Positions 22,707-30,388 of a stretch of 43,299 bases of DNA are shown here, piece by piece. Source of the DNA: Armatimonadia bacterium. Lineage in GTDB: Bacteria > Armatimonadota > Zipacnadia > Zipacnadales > JABUFB01. The notes beneath the pieces are model-generated. The model saw only the letters and a program-made list of their open reading frames with translations. It was not told where the DNA came from and did not search any database. The number at the start of each line of letters is the position of its first letter. The first letter of the stretch is position 1. Where the stretch lies: the NCBI GenBank assembly GCA_039679385.1, contig JBDKVB010000072.1, positions 1 to 43,299 on the forward strand, written 5' to 3'. Both the position numbers and the translations under genes were made by a program.

Positions 22707-25190
22707 TCATTTTACCACGATGTTGACCAGTTTATCCGGCACAGTGATGATCTTGACGACCTGCTTGCCGGCGAGGTGCTTGGCCACGACCGGCAGCTCC
22801 AGCGCCTGGCTCTTGACCGACTCCATGTCGCTACCGGCCGGCACCTGGAGGCGGTCGCGAACCTTGCCGTTCACCTGGACAACCACACTGACGCTCTCCT
22901 CGGCGGCCAGGGCGGGATCAGCCTGCGGCCAGCTGGCCTGCAGGACGCTGGGCTTGTGGCCGGTCCGCTTCCAGAGCTCTTCGCACAGATGCGGCGCCGT
23001 CACGGACAGCAGCAGGATCAGGGCCTCGACGGCCTCACTGTAGACGGCCTTCTTGCCGGGACACTCGCCGACGGTCGCCATGTAGGGCAGGACGTCGTTG
23101 GTGAGCTCCATCAGCGCGGCGATCATGGTGTTCAGGCCCATGTTGGCGATGTCTTCGGTGACGCGGCGGATCGTCTGGTGGGTCTTGCGCCGCATCGCCC
23201 GGTCCTGTTCCTCCGGTGAGGCGGGCAGGTTGTCCCTCCAGGCCGGGGCGAAGCCTGGGCCCTCGAGGGCCGCACGCCAGACACGCTGCAGGAAGCGGTG
23301 CGCACCCTCCACGCCCTTGTCACTCCACTCGGCATCCTGCTCCGGCGGTCCGACAAAGAGGATGAAGGTTCGCGCCGTATCCGCCCCGTACTGCTCGACC
23401 ATGTCGTCGATGCCCACCACGTTGCCCTTGGACTTGCTCATCTTCGAGCCGTCCTTGTAGATCATCCCCTGGGTGAACAGGCGGGAGAAGGGCTCGTCGA
23501 ACTTCAGGAATCCGCGGTCCTTGAGGACCTTGGTGATGAATCGGCTGTACAGCAGATGGCGCACTGCGTGCTCCACGCCGCCGACGTACTGATCGACGGG
23601 CATCCAGTAATCGACGTCTTCGCGGTGGAACACCTCGTCATCGGCCTTCGGGCTGCAGTAGCGCAGGTAGTACCACGAGGAGTCCACGTAGGTGGTCATC
23701 GTGTCGGTCTCGCGCTCTGCCGGCTTGCCGCACTTGGGGCAAGTCGTGTGCTTGAAGGTCGGATGGCGCTTGAGCGGGGAATCGCCGGTGGGCTGGAAGT
23801 CGGCCTCCGGAGGCAGCAGGACCGGCAGGTCCTCCTCGGGCACCGGCACCGGTCCGCAGTCCTCGCACCACACGATTGGGATCGGAGCTCCCCAGTAGCG
23901 CTGGCGGGAGATGAGCCAGTCACGCAGCCGGTAGTTCACCGTGCGCTTGCCGACTCCGAGCTTCTCCAGGTGATCGGCCAGGGCGCTCTTGGCGTCCTCG
24001 GAGCTCATGCCGTCGAAGGACCCACTGTTGACCTGGACACCGGCGGTCGTGTAGGCCTCGGTCATGGTCTGTGGGTCGAGGGTCTCGCCCTCGGGCTGGA
24101 TGACGACCTTCACGGGTAGGTTGAACCGGTGGGCGAACTCCAGGTCGCGCTGGTCATGCGCCGGAACGGCCATGATCGCACCGGTACCGTAGCCCATGAG
24201 CACGTAGTTGCCGACCCAGATCGGCACGCGCTCGCCGGTCAGCGGATGGATCGCATAGGCGCCGGTGAAGACGCCACGTTTCTCCGTCTCAGCCGCCGAG
24301 CGAGCAATCTCACCCTCACGCAGGGCGCTGGTGACGAACTCGCGAACGGGCTTCTCGTACTCGGTCCCGGCGGTCAGTTGCTTGACCAGCGGATGCTCGG
24401 GCGCCAGCACCATGTAGGTGACGCCGTAGAGGGTGTCGATGCGAGTGGTGAAGACCTCGACCTCGTCGTCGCGGTTCTCGAGCTTCAGGCGGAAGGACAC
24501 GCCCTCCGAGCGGCCGATCCAGTTAGCCTGCATAGTCCGCACGCGCTCGGGCCAGTTGTCGAGTAGCGAGAGGTCGTCGAGCAGCCGGTCGGCATAGTCG
24601 GTGATGCGGAAGAACCACTGATTCCCGGTGGGCCGGGGCTCCACGAGGCTGCCGCAGCGCTCGCAGGCGTCGCCGTCGAGTTCTTCGTTGGCCAGCACGG
24701 TCTGGCAGGAAGGGCACCAGTTGACGGTTGCGGTGCCGGTGTAGGCTAGTCCGGCCTTGTACAGCTCCAGGAACAGCCACTGGGTCCACTTGTAGTAGTC
24801 GGGCGCAGAGCAATCGACCTCGCGCTCCCAGTTATAGGTGATGCCGAGGCGGGAGAACTGCACGCGCATCTTGTCGGTGCACTGCTTGGTCCAGGCCACC
24901 GGGTGGATCTGGCGGGTGATGGCGGCGTTCTCGGCGGGCAGTCCGAAGGCATCCCAACCCATGGGGTGCATGACGGCGTAGCCCTGCATCATGTGGAAGC
25001 GGGCGAGGATGTCGCCGATGATGTAGTTGCGCATGTGGCCCATGTGCAGGTCGCCGGAAGGGTAGGGGTACATGTTGAGGCAGTAGTACTTGGGCTTGTC
25101 GGCATCGCGCTCGATGTTGAAGAGGCGATGCTCGGTCCAGTACGTCTGCCAGGCGGGTTCGATGGTGTTGAAGTCGTAACGGTCAGCCAC
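22707..25190 (-). CDS. leuS: Leucyl-tRNA synthetase
   Basis: An 827-residue class Ia synthetase that charges tRNA-Leu. The HIGH motif is HMGH at 49-52 (DLHMGHMRNYIIGD) and the KMSKS motif is KMSKSKG near residue 582. A zinc-binding region reads NWCPSCQTVLANEEL ... CERCG and a second Cys pair is in HTTCPKCGKPAERE. The CP1 editing domain is present (VEVFTTRIDTLYGVTYMVLA, the TTRPDTL-type threonine-rich editing motif with TRIDTL, and YGTGAIMAVPAHDQRD). The C-terminal domain ends VVQVNGKVRDRLQVPA ... KIITVPDKLVNIVV. GTG 25190 is chosen because AAGGAG lies seven bases upstream; an upstream extension of ten residues has no support. Length is normal for the bacterial enzyme. It heads the leuS-lipoprotein-comEA-comEC series. 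Confidence 0.97.
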   Translation of the reverse strand: MADRYDFNTIEPAWQTYWTEHRLFNIERDADKPKYYCLNMYPYPSGDLHMGHMRNYIIGDILARFHMMQGYAVMHPMGWDAFGLPAENAAITRQIHPVAWTKQCTDKMRVQFSRLGITYNWEREVDCSAPDYYKWTQWLFLELYKAGLAYTGTATVNWCPSCQTVLANEELDGDACERCGSLVEPRPTGNQWFFRITDYADRLLDDLSLLDNWPERVRTMQANWIGRSEGVSFRLKLENRDDEVEVFTTRIDTLYGVTYMVLAPEHPLVKQLTAGTEYEKPVREFVTSALREGEIARSAAETEKRGVFTGAYAIHPLTGERVPIWVGNYVLMGYGTGAIMAVPAHDQRDLEFAHRFNLPVKVVIQPEGETLDPQTMTEAYTTAGVQVNSGSFDGMSSEDAKSALADHLEKLGVGKRTVNYRLRDWLISRQRYWGAPIPIVWCEDCGPVPVPEEDLPVLLPPEADFQPTGDSPLKRHPTFKHTTCPKCGKPAERETDTMTTYVDSSWYYLRYCSPKADDEVFHREDVDYWMPVDQYVGGVEHAVRHLLYSRFITKVLKDRGFLKFDEPFSRLFTQGMIYKDGSKMSKSKGNVVGIDDMVEQYGADTARTFILFVGPPEQDAEWSDKGVEGAHRFLQRVWRAALEGPGFAPAWRDNLPASPEEQDRAMRRKTHQTIRRVTEDIANMGLNTMIAALMELTNDVLPYMATVGECPGKKAVYSEAVEALILLLSVTAPHLCEELWKRTGHKPSVLQASWPQADPALAAEESVSVVVQVNGKVRDRLQVPAGSDMESVKSQALELPVVAKHLAGKQVVKIITVPDKLVNIVVK

Positions 25191-25326
25191 GGTGGGACTC
25201 CTTCTGATCCAGCCACTCAAGGGGTGTGCCGGGCACCAAGGCGTGTAAAGGGCAACACGGGTGCACGAGAGTTAGTCAGGAAGAACTGCGACAGCGGATC
25301 TGCCAGGCAGCAGACCAGCGCGAAGA

Positions 25327-25364
25327 GTGGCCACCCCTGGAGGTTCAGGGCGGCCACCCCTTTT
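25327..25364. terminator. Hairpin between the presenilin-like gene and leuS
   Basis: Stem GTGGCC / GGCCAC with an inner CCCTG / CAGGG pair and single mismatched bases between them; CCCCTTTT follows on the + strand and only TCTTCG on the minus strand. It lies after the minus-strand gene at 25393, so it probably marks that 3' end, though its T tract faces the other way. Confidence 0.4.
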
Positions 25365-25392
25365 GATGTCTATGTAGACTACCACGCGGGTT

Positions 25393-26277
25393 CTACAAGC
25401 GCAAGGCCACGGCCACGACCGCGAAGAGCACCCCCAGGATAACCAGCGCAATCAGAAGGTCACGTCGCTCCTGGGCGGTCAGGTGGAACTCGTGGAGGTT
25501 GACGGCCAGGAATCCGGCGGACATGTAGGGCAGCAAGGGCATGCCTGCGAGCCCAAAGGGATTGCCCAGCGCAATGGCGATGCCGACGCACGCACCAACC
25601 AGCATCGCCCAGAAGGTCGGAACGACCCTCAGGCCAAACCGGACGGCGAGGCACATGAACAGGGAAAGGAAGATGAAGTCGCCCAAGCCGATGGTTGCGA
25701 CGTGAGCAAGGCCCCTGGCACCCGCCGGACCGGCTGCGGAACCTGCCTGCGGAATCGCGAGGGAGAGCTTGGCCACCAGCTTCGGAGCCTTCTCAAGGGC
25801 CTGGCCGGTCGGTCCCCAGAAGACGGTGAAGATGTCGGCCACGGCTGCGACGATGGCCACCGGAAGGGCCATCGCCCGCTCGCGGACAATGTGTGCGAGG
25901 ACCTTGCCGACGAAGAGGCAACTGAGCAGGAAGAGGACGTTGGAGGCCGGCCCCAGGTAGAGACGGAGCATCTCGTGGGAACCTGATAGCTTGTCGAGGA
26001 GTACCCACGCAATGAGGAAGGCGGCTGATAGCAGCATCTCCTCATAGGGCTGGGTGCGCCACAGGGTTCCTGCACCCACCAGCGCCATCGACAGGCAGGC
26101 GAAGAGCAGGCTGCCTCCGAAGGTGGCCACCCAGTCGGGGATGCCGCTGGTGAGCGGCACGGCGACGAGGAAACCGTAGCAGACGACGCCGATGGCTAGC
26201 AGGGCGTAGGGCGCTGGGAGACTGAAGAGTTTGGGCTCTTGGGTGTCCAAGGCCTTAGAGCCTTCCGGGCTGGTCAT
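25393..26277 (-). CDS. Presenilin/SPP-like intramembrane aspartyl protease candidate
   Basis: A 294-residue polytopic membrane protein with about nine hydrophobic helices. Asp148 lies in a helix reading AIVAAVADIFTVFWG, followed after 52 residues by Asp200 in the next helix within ATIGLGDFIFLSLF. The latter is an exact GLGD, the GxGD signature of presenilin/signal peptide peptidase (PF06550 and relatives). Two helices later comes GMPLLPYM (247-250 PLLP), in the position of the PALP motif. The pattern between the two Asp residues (LEKAPKLVAKLSLAIP) also resembles the 'V.LAe....lklP' stretch of archaeal presenilin homologues. These proteases cut transmembrane segments inside the membrane. The Tyr of the eukaryotic YD motif is Ala here, and the last helix is extra. 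Start ATG 26277 is weakly supported: GGGGA upstream can pair with TCCCC beside the start. The motif match is by eye. Confidence 0.6.
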   Translation of the reverse strand: MTSPEGSKALDTQEPKLFSLPAPYALLAIGVVCYGFLVAVPLTSGIPDWVATFGGSLLFACLSMALVGAGTLWRTQPYEEMLLSAAFLIAWVLLDKLSGSHEMLRLYLGPASNVLFLLSCLFVGKVLAHIVRERAMALPVAIVAAVADIFTVFWGPTGQALEKAPKLVAKLSLAIPQAGSAAGPAGARGLAHVATIGLGDFIFLSLFMCLAVRFGLRVVPTFWAMLVGACVGIAIALGNPFGLAGMPLLPYMSAGFLAVNLHEFHLTAQERRDLLIALVILGVLFAVVAVALRL

Positions 26278-26379
26278 GGGGACAGGTTCCCCAGGATCAG
26301 TCCGAGTACCTGCCTGCGGCGAAGCGCTCTGTGGATCGGGACTGGAGAGGCGGAAGGGAACTGCTGCGGTTAGTGGGGT

Positions 26380-26763
26380 CTAGCGGGTATCCTGCCAGCC
26401 GACGAAGGTACCACCTTCGATGCGGTGCTTTGTCACGCGCCTGTGGGCATCAAACTGCATGACGAAGTGGACGAGGTTGGGGCAGGAGCGTCCGACGACT
26501 TCCTTGTGGAGGGTGTAGCCGATGGGATGCGGCATCTCCTCGCTGTCGGAGGCCTCGTCGGCATACTCGGCGAGCAGGTCATTGGCCTTGTCGACTCGGA
26601 CCGTGATGGTCTCGCCGCACTTGCTGCAGCGGACGCTCACGTTGAGAGCCGGCGCGGTGCCATTGCTGGTTGGGGCAGTTCCCAGCAGGATCTGGGCCAG
26701 GTACCCGAAGAGTTTACCTACTGGTACGGGCCCGCGTCTCGCCAGGACAAAGGCAGTCGCCAT
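26380..26763 (-). CDS. Conserved small Cys-x2-Cys protein of unknown function
   Basis: A 127-residue protein. Residues 42-60 read VSVRCSKCGETITVRVDKA, with Cys46 and Cys49 as a likely half of a zinc or iron site; then an acidic region (LLAEYADEASDSEEMPH), and GYTLHKEVVGRSCPNLVHFV followed by MQFDAHRRVTKHRIEGG. The layout ('C..CGE.i.vr.d...dl', then 'Gy...Ke..G..C', then 'FD..R.......GG.f') is one I associate with hypothetical proteins in Chloroflexi and Armatimonadota, but I know no function. The upstream part may contain a helix (VGKLFGYLAQILLG). The start is uncertain: ATG 26763 has only GGAG 14 bases before it, and the frame is open further up through a terminator-like hairpin. A promoter with TATAAT lies at 26897-26924. 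Confidence 0.6.
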   Translation of the reverse strand: MATAFVLARRGPVPVGKLFGYLAQILLGTAPTSNGTAPALNVSVRCSKCGETITVRVDKANDLLAEYADEASDSEEMPHPIGYTLHKEVVGRSCPNLVHFVMQFDAHRRVTKHRIEGGTFVGWQDTR

Positions 26764-26779
26764 CGGTCGACACTCTACT

Positions 26780-26827
26780 CCAAAAACAAAGACCCGGCTC
26801 CCCCCTACGATGCCCACCCAGCCGGGT
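26780..26827 (-). terminator. Terminator-like hairpin in the leader of the Cys-x2-Cys gene
   Basis: On the minus strand, ACCCGGCT and AGCCGGGT pair over 8 bases around a 20-base loop, followed by CTTTGTTTTT. It lies between the promoter at 26897-26924 and the start codon at 26763, so it could be an attenuator or the end of a short untranslated RNA of about 110 bases (see findings). Confidence 0.6.
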
Positions 26828-26896
26828 ACTGAAGACACTTCCGTAGCGCCGTCACGCCTGCCGTCAGGCATCCCTCGCCAACGGTTCCTCGGCAGC

Positions 26897-26924
26897 ATTA
26901 TAGTCTTCCGCACCCCAAAGTCAA
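26897..26924 (-). promoter_or_regulatory. Sigma70-type promoter upstream of the Cys-x2-Cys gene
   Basis: On the minus strand, -35 TTGACT (26924-26919), 16-base spacer, -10 TATAAT (26902-26897, perfect consensus). The predicted start is near 26890, leaving about 127 bases before ATG 26763. Confidence 0.7.
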
Positions 26925-26984
26925 TACGTCCAATCAAACATGCGTTCCCCAGCAGACCTCGTGAGGCACCGGGGTACCCGAGGG

Positions 26985-27836
26985 TCAGTCGCCGCGTTCT
27001 CTGGCGCAGCCTTCGAGCCTGGCGATCGTCTCGCGAATGGCCTCGTCAGGAGTGGAGGCGCCAGCAGTGACGCCGACTCTCTCGACGCCTTCGAGCCAGG
27101 CACAGTCGACCTCCTCGGCGGTCTCGATGTGGTGGGTTGGCTTGCCTGCGTCGGCGCAGATCTGTGCCAGTCGGGTGGTGTTCGCGCTATGGCGTCCGCC
27201 GATGACGACGACCATGTCGACACCCCGGGCCATCTGCAGGGCGGCCTCCTGGCGCTGGGTGGTGGCGTCGCAGATGGTGTTGGCGATGGCCAGATCGGAG
27301 ACCTTCGGGATGAGGTAGCGGACGAGTTCCTGCAGTGTCTCGACACGCTGCGTGGTCTGGCACACCACGGCGATGCGGCGCTTCAGCTCGCGGCCGACCA
27401 GGTCGTCGGCGCACTGGACGATATCCGCAGCCCCGCCGGTGTGCTCGCGGATTGCCTGCGCCTCGGGATGCTCGGGCTCACCGAGGACGAGGACCTGATA
27501 GCCGGCCTTGTGCAGACGAGCCGCCTCCCGCTGGGCACGGGCGACGAAGGGGCAAGTGGTGTCGATGACCTCCAGCCCACGCTCGCGGGCGCGGTCATAG
27601 ACTGTCGGTCCGACACCGTGGGTGCGGAGCATGACGGTTGCCCCCGGCGGAGCATCGTCGATGTCCTCGATGGGCTCGAGCCCCTGCTCCCGTAACTGGT
27701 CGACCGCTTGCCGGTTGTGGATCAGCGGTCCCTGAGAGTAGAGACGACCCCGCTGGGCTGTCTCGGCGACGGCCCGCTCGATGGCGCGTCTGACACCAAA
27801 GCAGAATCCTGCATGCTCGGCCAGGACGATCTCCAT
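26985..27836 (-). CDS. ispH: 4-hydroxy-3-methylbut-2-enyl diphosphate reductase (IspH/LytB)
   Basis: A 283-residue iron-sulfur enzyme, the last step of the MEP isoprenoid pathway, converting HMBPP to IPP and DMAPP. The three cluster ligands are Cys12 (HAGFCFGVRRAIE), a Cys in IDTTCPFVARAQ and a Cys in ANTICDATTQRQEAA. Other family marks are YSQGPLIHNRQAV, MLRTHGVGP, VVCQTTQRVETL, VVIGGRHSANTTRL and TAGASTPDEAI. ATG 27836 is preceded by AAGGAAG and starts exactly at the conserved N-terminus; a longer upstream frame crosses a repeat and is rejected. Length and motifs are complete, so it should be active. Confidence 0.95.
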   Translation of the reverse strand: MEIVLAEHAGFCFGVRRAIERAVAETAQRGRLYSQGPLIHNRQAVDQLREQGLEPIEDIDDAPPGATVMLRTHGVGPTVYDRARERGLEVIDTTCPFVARAQREAARLHKAGYQVLVLGEPEHPEAQAIREHTGGAADIVQCADDLVGRELKRRIAVVCQTTQRVETLQELVRYLIPKVSDLAIANTICDATTQRQEAALQMARGVDMVVVIGGRHSANTTRLAQICADAGKPTHHIETAEEVDCAWLEGVERVGVTAGASTPDEAIRETIARLEGCARERGD

Positions 27837-27876
27837 AGCGGTGGCTTCCTTTCGGTGGTAGCGGCAGCGCCTCTCA

Positions 27877-27982
27877 CGGCACCTCACCCCTGCCTGCGGC
27901 ATCTCCTCTCCACGCGGTGGAGAGGAGAAGGCAACGGCAACGAAAACGGCAACGACAAGGGCAACGACAAGGGCAACGACAC
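27877..27982 (+). repeat. Dispersed intergenic repeat, copy 1, with hairpin and AACGGC/AACGAC microsatellite
   Basis: Starts with CGGCACCTCACCCC then TGCCTGCGGCATC, followed by a perfect 12-base hairpin TCTCCTCTCCAC / GTGGAGAGGAGA with a GCG loop (27902-27928), then tandem units of the GGCAACGGCAACG / GGCAACGACAAG kind (27930-27982). A second copy of the leading 27 bases, with one mismatch, starts at 29611. The two copies are in the same orientation and flank the GH26-like gene. Similar CTCACCCC...GAGAGG elements are widely dispersed in environmental genomes. Confidence 0.6.
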
Positions 27983-28082
27983 CTCAGTCTCGAAGGACTG
28001 CTGGGCGCGGGCAGGACGCTCGCGGCCGACCCGGGTTCCGCCTCCTGCGCCCAAAGTGGGTAAGGCCAAGACGGGCGCGTCG

Positions 28083-28112
28083 TTGACGCTGCCGGTCAGC
28101 CATGACTATAAT
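28083..28112 (+). promoter_or_regulatory. Sigma70-type promoter, nearly leaderless, of the GH26-like gene
   Basis: -35 TTGACG (28083-28088), 18-base spacer, -10 TATAAT (28107-28112). The start codon at 28128 is only about nine bases after the predicted transcription start, leaving no room for a ribosome-binding site. Confidence 0.65.
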
Positions 28113-28127
28113 GCCTGCGATCCCATT

Positions 28128-29597
28128 ATGGCCAGTCTCCGATTCCTCTGCGCGAGTCTCCTACTGCTGACTCACTTCGCCGGGGCCCAGGCTCTTGCAC
28201 CCTATGAGCCCGCCAACGGCTGCTACCTTGGCGCCTACATAGAGAAGGACCCGAGGGCTGCCGACGATATCGCGGTCTTCGAGGCGCTGACCAATAAGAA
28301 GCATGCCTCGTACTTCCATTACGTGGGGTACGGCCAGCCCTTCCCCTTCGAGTGGGCCAACAAGCTGAAGGCCGTCGGGGCAATGCCGCACATCGCCTGG
28401 GAGCCGAATGATGGTCTGGGCGAGATTCGCGACGACGCCTACCTGCAAGGTTGGGCGCAGGCCTGTGCACACTACCAGGCACCGATCCTGCTGCGGTTTG
28501 CCTCGGAGATGAACGGCGACTGGGAAGCCTACTCCGGCGACCCCGACCTGTACATCCGCAAGTGGCGTCTGGTCTACAGCGTGATTCACTCCGTGGCGCC
28601 GAATGTGATCATGTGCTGGTGCCCCTTCGCGACGCCGAAGAGCACGATCCCGCTCTACTACCCGGGAGACGCCTACGTGGACTGGGTTGGGGTCAACGCC
28701 TACAGTGTGATGTACAACGAAGGCAACCTCAACAAGCGCGCGGTCGACAACGCGGTGCAGCACCTGGAGTTCATCTACAACCTGTACGCCGACCGCAAGC
28801 CGATTGCCGTCTGCGAGTACGCCGCGACGCACCACTGCGGCGCGCTCAACAAGCCCACGGTCGATTTCGCGGTGCGCGAGATGCGGAGGATGTACGAGAC
28901 CATTGAGACGCGCTTTCCGCGGGTGCGCATGATCAACTGGTTCTCGGTGGACACCCTCAGAGAGAACCTGGCGCACAACGACTATGCGCTCACCAATGAC
29001 GAGGAGGTGCTGGCCGCCTACCGGCAGGTCATTGCCTCGCCGCACTTCCTCAGTCGCGTCGAAGCTACGCAGGCCGTCGTTGCGGGAGCCGGAGGTCTGG
29101 CACTGCCTGGAACGGCCGGAGCACCCGGCGCCGCTCTCCTGACGCCGCTGGCCACTCCGGGAGCCGCTCCGACTGGGACCTTGCCGGCGCCCAGTGGTCC
29201 GCTGACACCAGTGGGGCCGCTGACCCCGATAGGACCGGTTACGCCGGCGACCACTGCGGAACCGAGCGTCCACACCTCAGTGCCACTGGCGCTGTCTGAG
29301 CTGGCCTCGCCGCCCGCCCGAGGTGTCGCGTTGGTGGTCGAGGGCGCACCACCTGCGGCCCTGGCAGGTCGCGTCAACATCGAGGCGGTCCTGGGCAGCG
29401 GTCTCCAGCCGGACCGCGTCAGTCTGATGCTCGACGGCCAGGTTCGCTCGGCCTCCAACGCTCCGCCCTACTTCTTCCCCTGGAACACCGAACGGGCAAC
29501 GGTCGGCGAGCACCGCGTGCGTGTCATCGTTCGGAGCGAACTGGGCGAAGTCCTCGCCGAGGCGGAGGCGGCAGTCGTGGTCGCACCGCGTCCGTGA
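28128..29597 (+). CDS. Secreted GH26-like glycosidase with C-terminal Ig-like domain
   Basis: A 489-residue exported protein. ATG 28128 opens a signal peptide (LRFLCASLLLLTHFAGAQA). The barrel (about 25-310) starts GCYLGAYIEKDP and has LLRFASEMNGDW with Glu127 in the place of the GH26 acid/base ('R.fhEmNG.W') and IAVCEYAATHH with Glu230 as probable nucleophile; DWVGVNAYSVMY fits strand 6. A Pro/Gly/Thr linker (about 330-385, repeats such as LTPVGPLTPIGPVTP) leads to a beta-sandwich ending (RVSLMLDGQVRSASNAPPYF) of the bacterial Ig type. GH26 enzymes are mostly beta-mannanases and lichenases; the substrate here is unknown. The long open frame upstream (from 27708) runs through the repeat and is not coding. 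The near-leaderless promoter is described separately. Confidence 0.8.
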   Translation: MASLRFLCASLLLLTHFAGAQALAPYEPANGCYLGAYIEKDPRAADDIAVFEALTNKKHASYFHYVGYGQPFPFEWANKLKAVGAMPHIAWEPNDGLGEIRDDAYLQGWAQACAHYQAPILLRFASEMNGDWEAYSGDPDLYIRKWRLVYSVIHSVAPNVIMCWCPFATPKSTIPLYYPGDAYVDWVGVNAYSVMYNEGNLNKRAVDNAVQHLEFIYNLYADRKPIAVCEYAATHHCGALNKPTVDFAVREMRRMYETIETRFPRVRMINWFSVDTLRENLAHNDYALTNDEEVLAAYRQVIASPHFLSRVEATQAVVAGAGGLALPGTAGAPGAALLTPLATPGAAPTGTLPAPSGPLTPVGPLTPIGPVTPATTAEPSVHTSVPLALSELASPPARGVALVVEGAPPAALAGRVNIEAVLGSGLQPDRVSLMLDGQVRSASNAPPYFFPWNTERATVGEHRVRVIVRSELGEVLAEAEAAVVVAPRP

Positions 29598-29610
29598 GAT
29601 TGCGCCGCAA

Positions 29611-29705
29611 CGGCACCTCACCCCTGCCTCCGGCATCCCATCTCCACGAGCGGCCTAACGACGCGCCGCTTTGGGCGAGGGGAAACGGAAACGGCAAAGG
29701 CGCCG
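29611..29705 (+). repeat. Dispersed intergenic repeat, copy 2
   Basis: Starts CGGCACCTCACCCC then TGCCTCCGGCATC, 26 of 27 bases identical to copy 1 at 27877, followed by an imperfect hairpin (AGCGGC / GCCGCT, 29649-29670) and a short AAACGG/AACGGC microsatellite. It lies between the GH26-like gene and sixA. Confidence 0.5.
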
Positions 29706-29738
29706 CCCCGTGAGGACGCGGGCCAAGCCGTATGGGTA

Positions 29739-30188
29739 CTACCCCATGGTCTTGGGCGTCAGCAACCAGCGCAGGACTCCGCAGCCGGGCTTCAGGCACT
29801 CGGACTCCACCCGTGCCAGGCCGCCCTTCCTCATCTCGACCGCCCCACCACCAATCAGCTCACCGACCATTCCGCTGAAGTCCGGCTCATGCCCGACCAG
29901 CATCACACGATCACCGGGCGAGCGTCCGTCGAGGAGCTTCGCGATGCCCGACAGTGATGCCCCGGAATCGAGCGCAGCGTCCACCACGACTTCGAGGCCC
30001 AGGACCTCAGCTACCACCTCAGCGGTCTGCCGGGCTCTCAGTAGCGGACTCGAGTAGATCGCGCTGAGGCCGAGCTCGTGGTCCTTGACCCAGCGCGCCA
30101 CACGCTTCATCTCCTTGAGGCCCTGCTCGGACAGGGGCCGCTCTCCCTCCGGTACCGCATCGCCGTGGCGCAGAAAGAACGTCTCCAT
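29739..30188 (-). CDS. sixA: Phosphohistidine phosphatase SixA-like
   Basis: A 149-residue histidine-phosphatase-superfamily protein. The catalytic RHG is at residues 7-9 (METFFLRHGDAVPEG, His8 nucleophile), the second Arg is in SSPLLRARQTAEVVAE, and the late His is in VMLVGHEPDFSGMV. The short single-domain layout and 'RHG.A' start match SixA, which removes phosphate from His of phosphotransfer proteins (ArcB HPt domain, PTS-Ntr in E. coli). ATG 30188 has GGGAGGTG six bases upstream. It is divergent from the DUF4832 gene with a 200-base gap in which I see no clear promoter. Confidence 0.85.
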   Translation of the reverse strand: METFFLRHGDAVPEGERPLSEQGLKEMKRVARWVKDHELGLSAIYSSPLLRARQTAEVVAEVLGLEVVVDAALDSGASLSGIAKLLDGRSPGDRVMLVGHEPDFSGMVGELIGGGAVEMRKGGLARVESECLKPGCGVLRWLLTPKTMG

Positions 30189-30388
30189 GGTGGACACCTC
30201 CCGATATGCCGACATCCCGCGCCCAGACTGCGGGTCTGCGACACTGACTGGTTCGCCGGCGCACGCCTGATTCCCTGTGGAGGGCGATAGGCCGGCGGAA
30301 GGATGTTGGTTGCGGTCAGGGGAACAGGGCGATGGTGAAGTATCCGCCGGACCTTTCGTGATAGGAACTTCCCAAGGGAGGCCCGACC

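Noticed and set aside
25191-25392. T-box riboswitch before leuS, suggested by GGGGTGGCC sequences
   Set aside because: The T-box core (UGGNACCGCG-type) and a stem I with specifier loop are not found; the GGTGGCC words are just the arms of the hairpin at 25327-25364.
26764-26896. Known riboswitch class in the leader of the Cys-x2-Cys gene
   Set aside because: I compared it in mind with the TPP, cobalamin, SAM, glycine, fluoride, ZTP and molybdenum-cofactor consensus words and saw none; kept only as an unclassified leader.
27930-27982. CRISPR-like tandem repeats
   Set aside because: Units are 6 to 12 bases, imperfect and without spacers; a microsatellite at the end of a dispersed repeat.
27708-28127. 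N-terminal extension of the GH26-like protein by 140 codons
   Set aside because: It would run through the dispersed repeat and overlap ispH antisense; a TATAAT promoter and a signal peptide start at 28128 instead.
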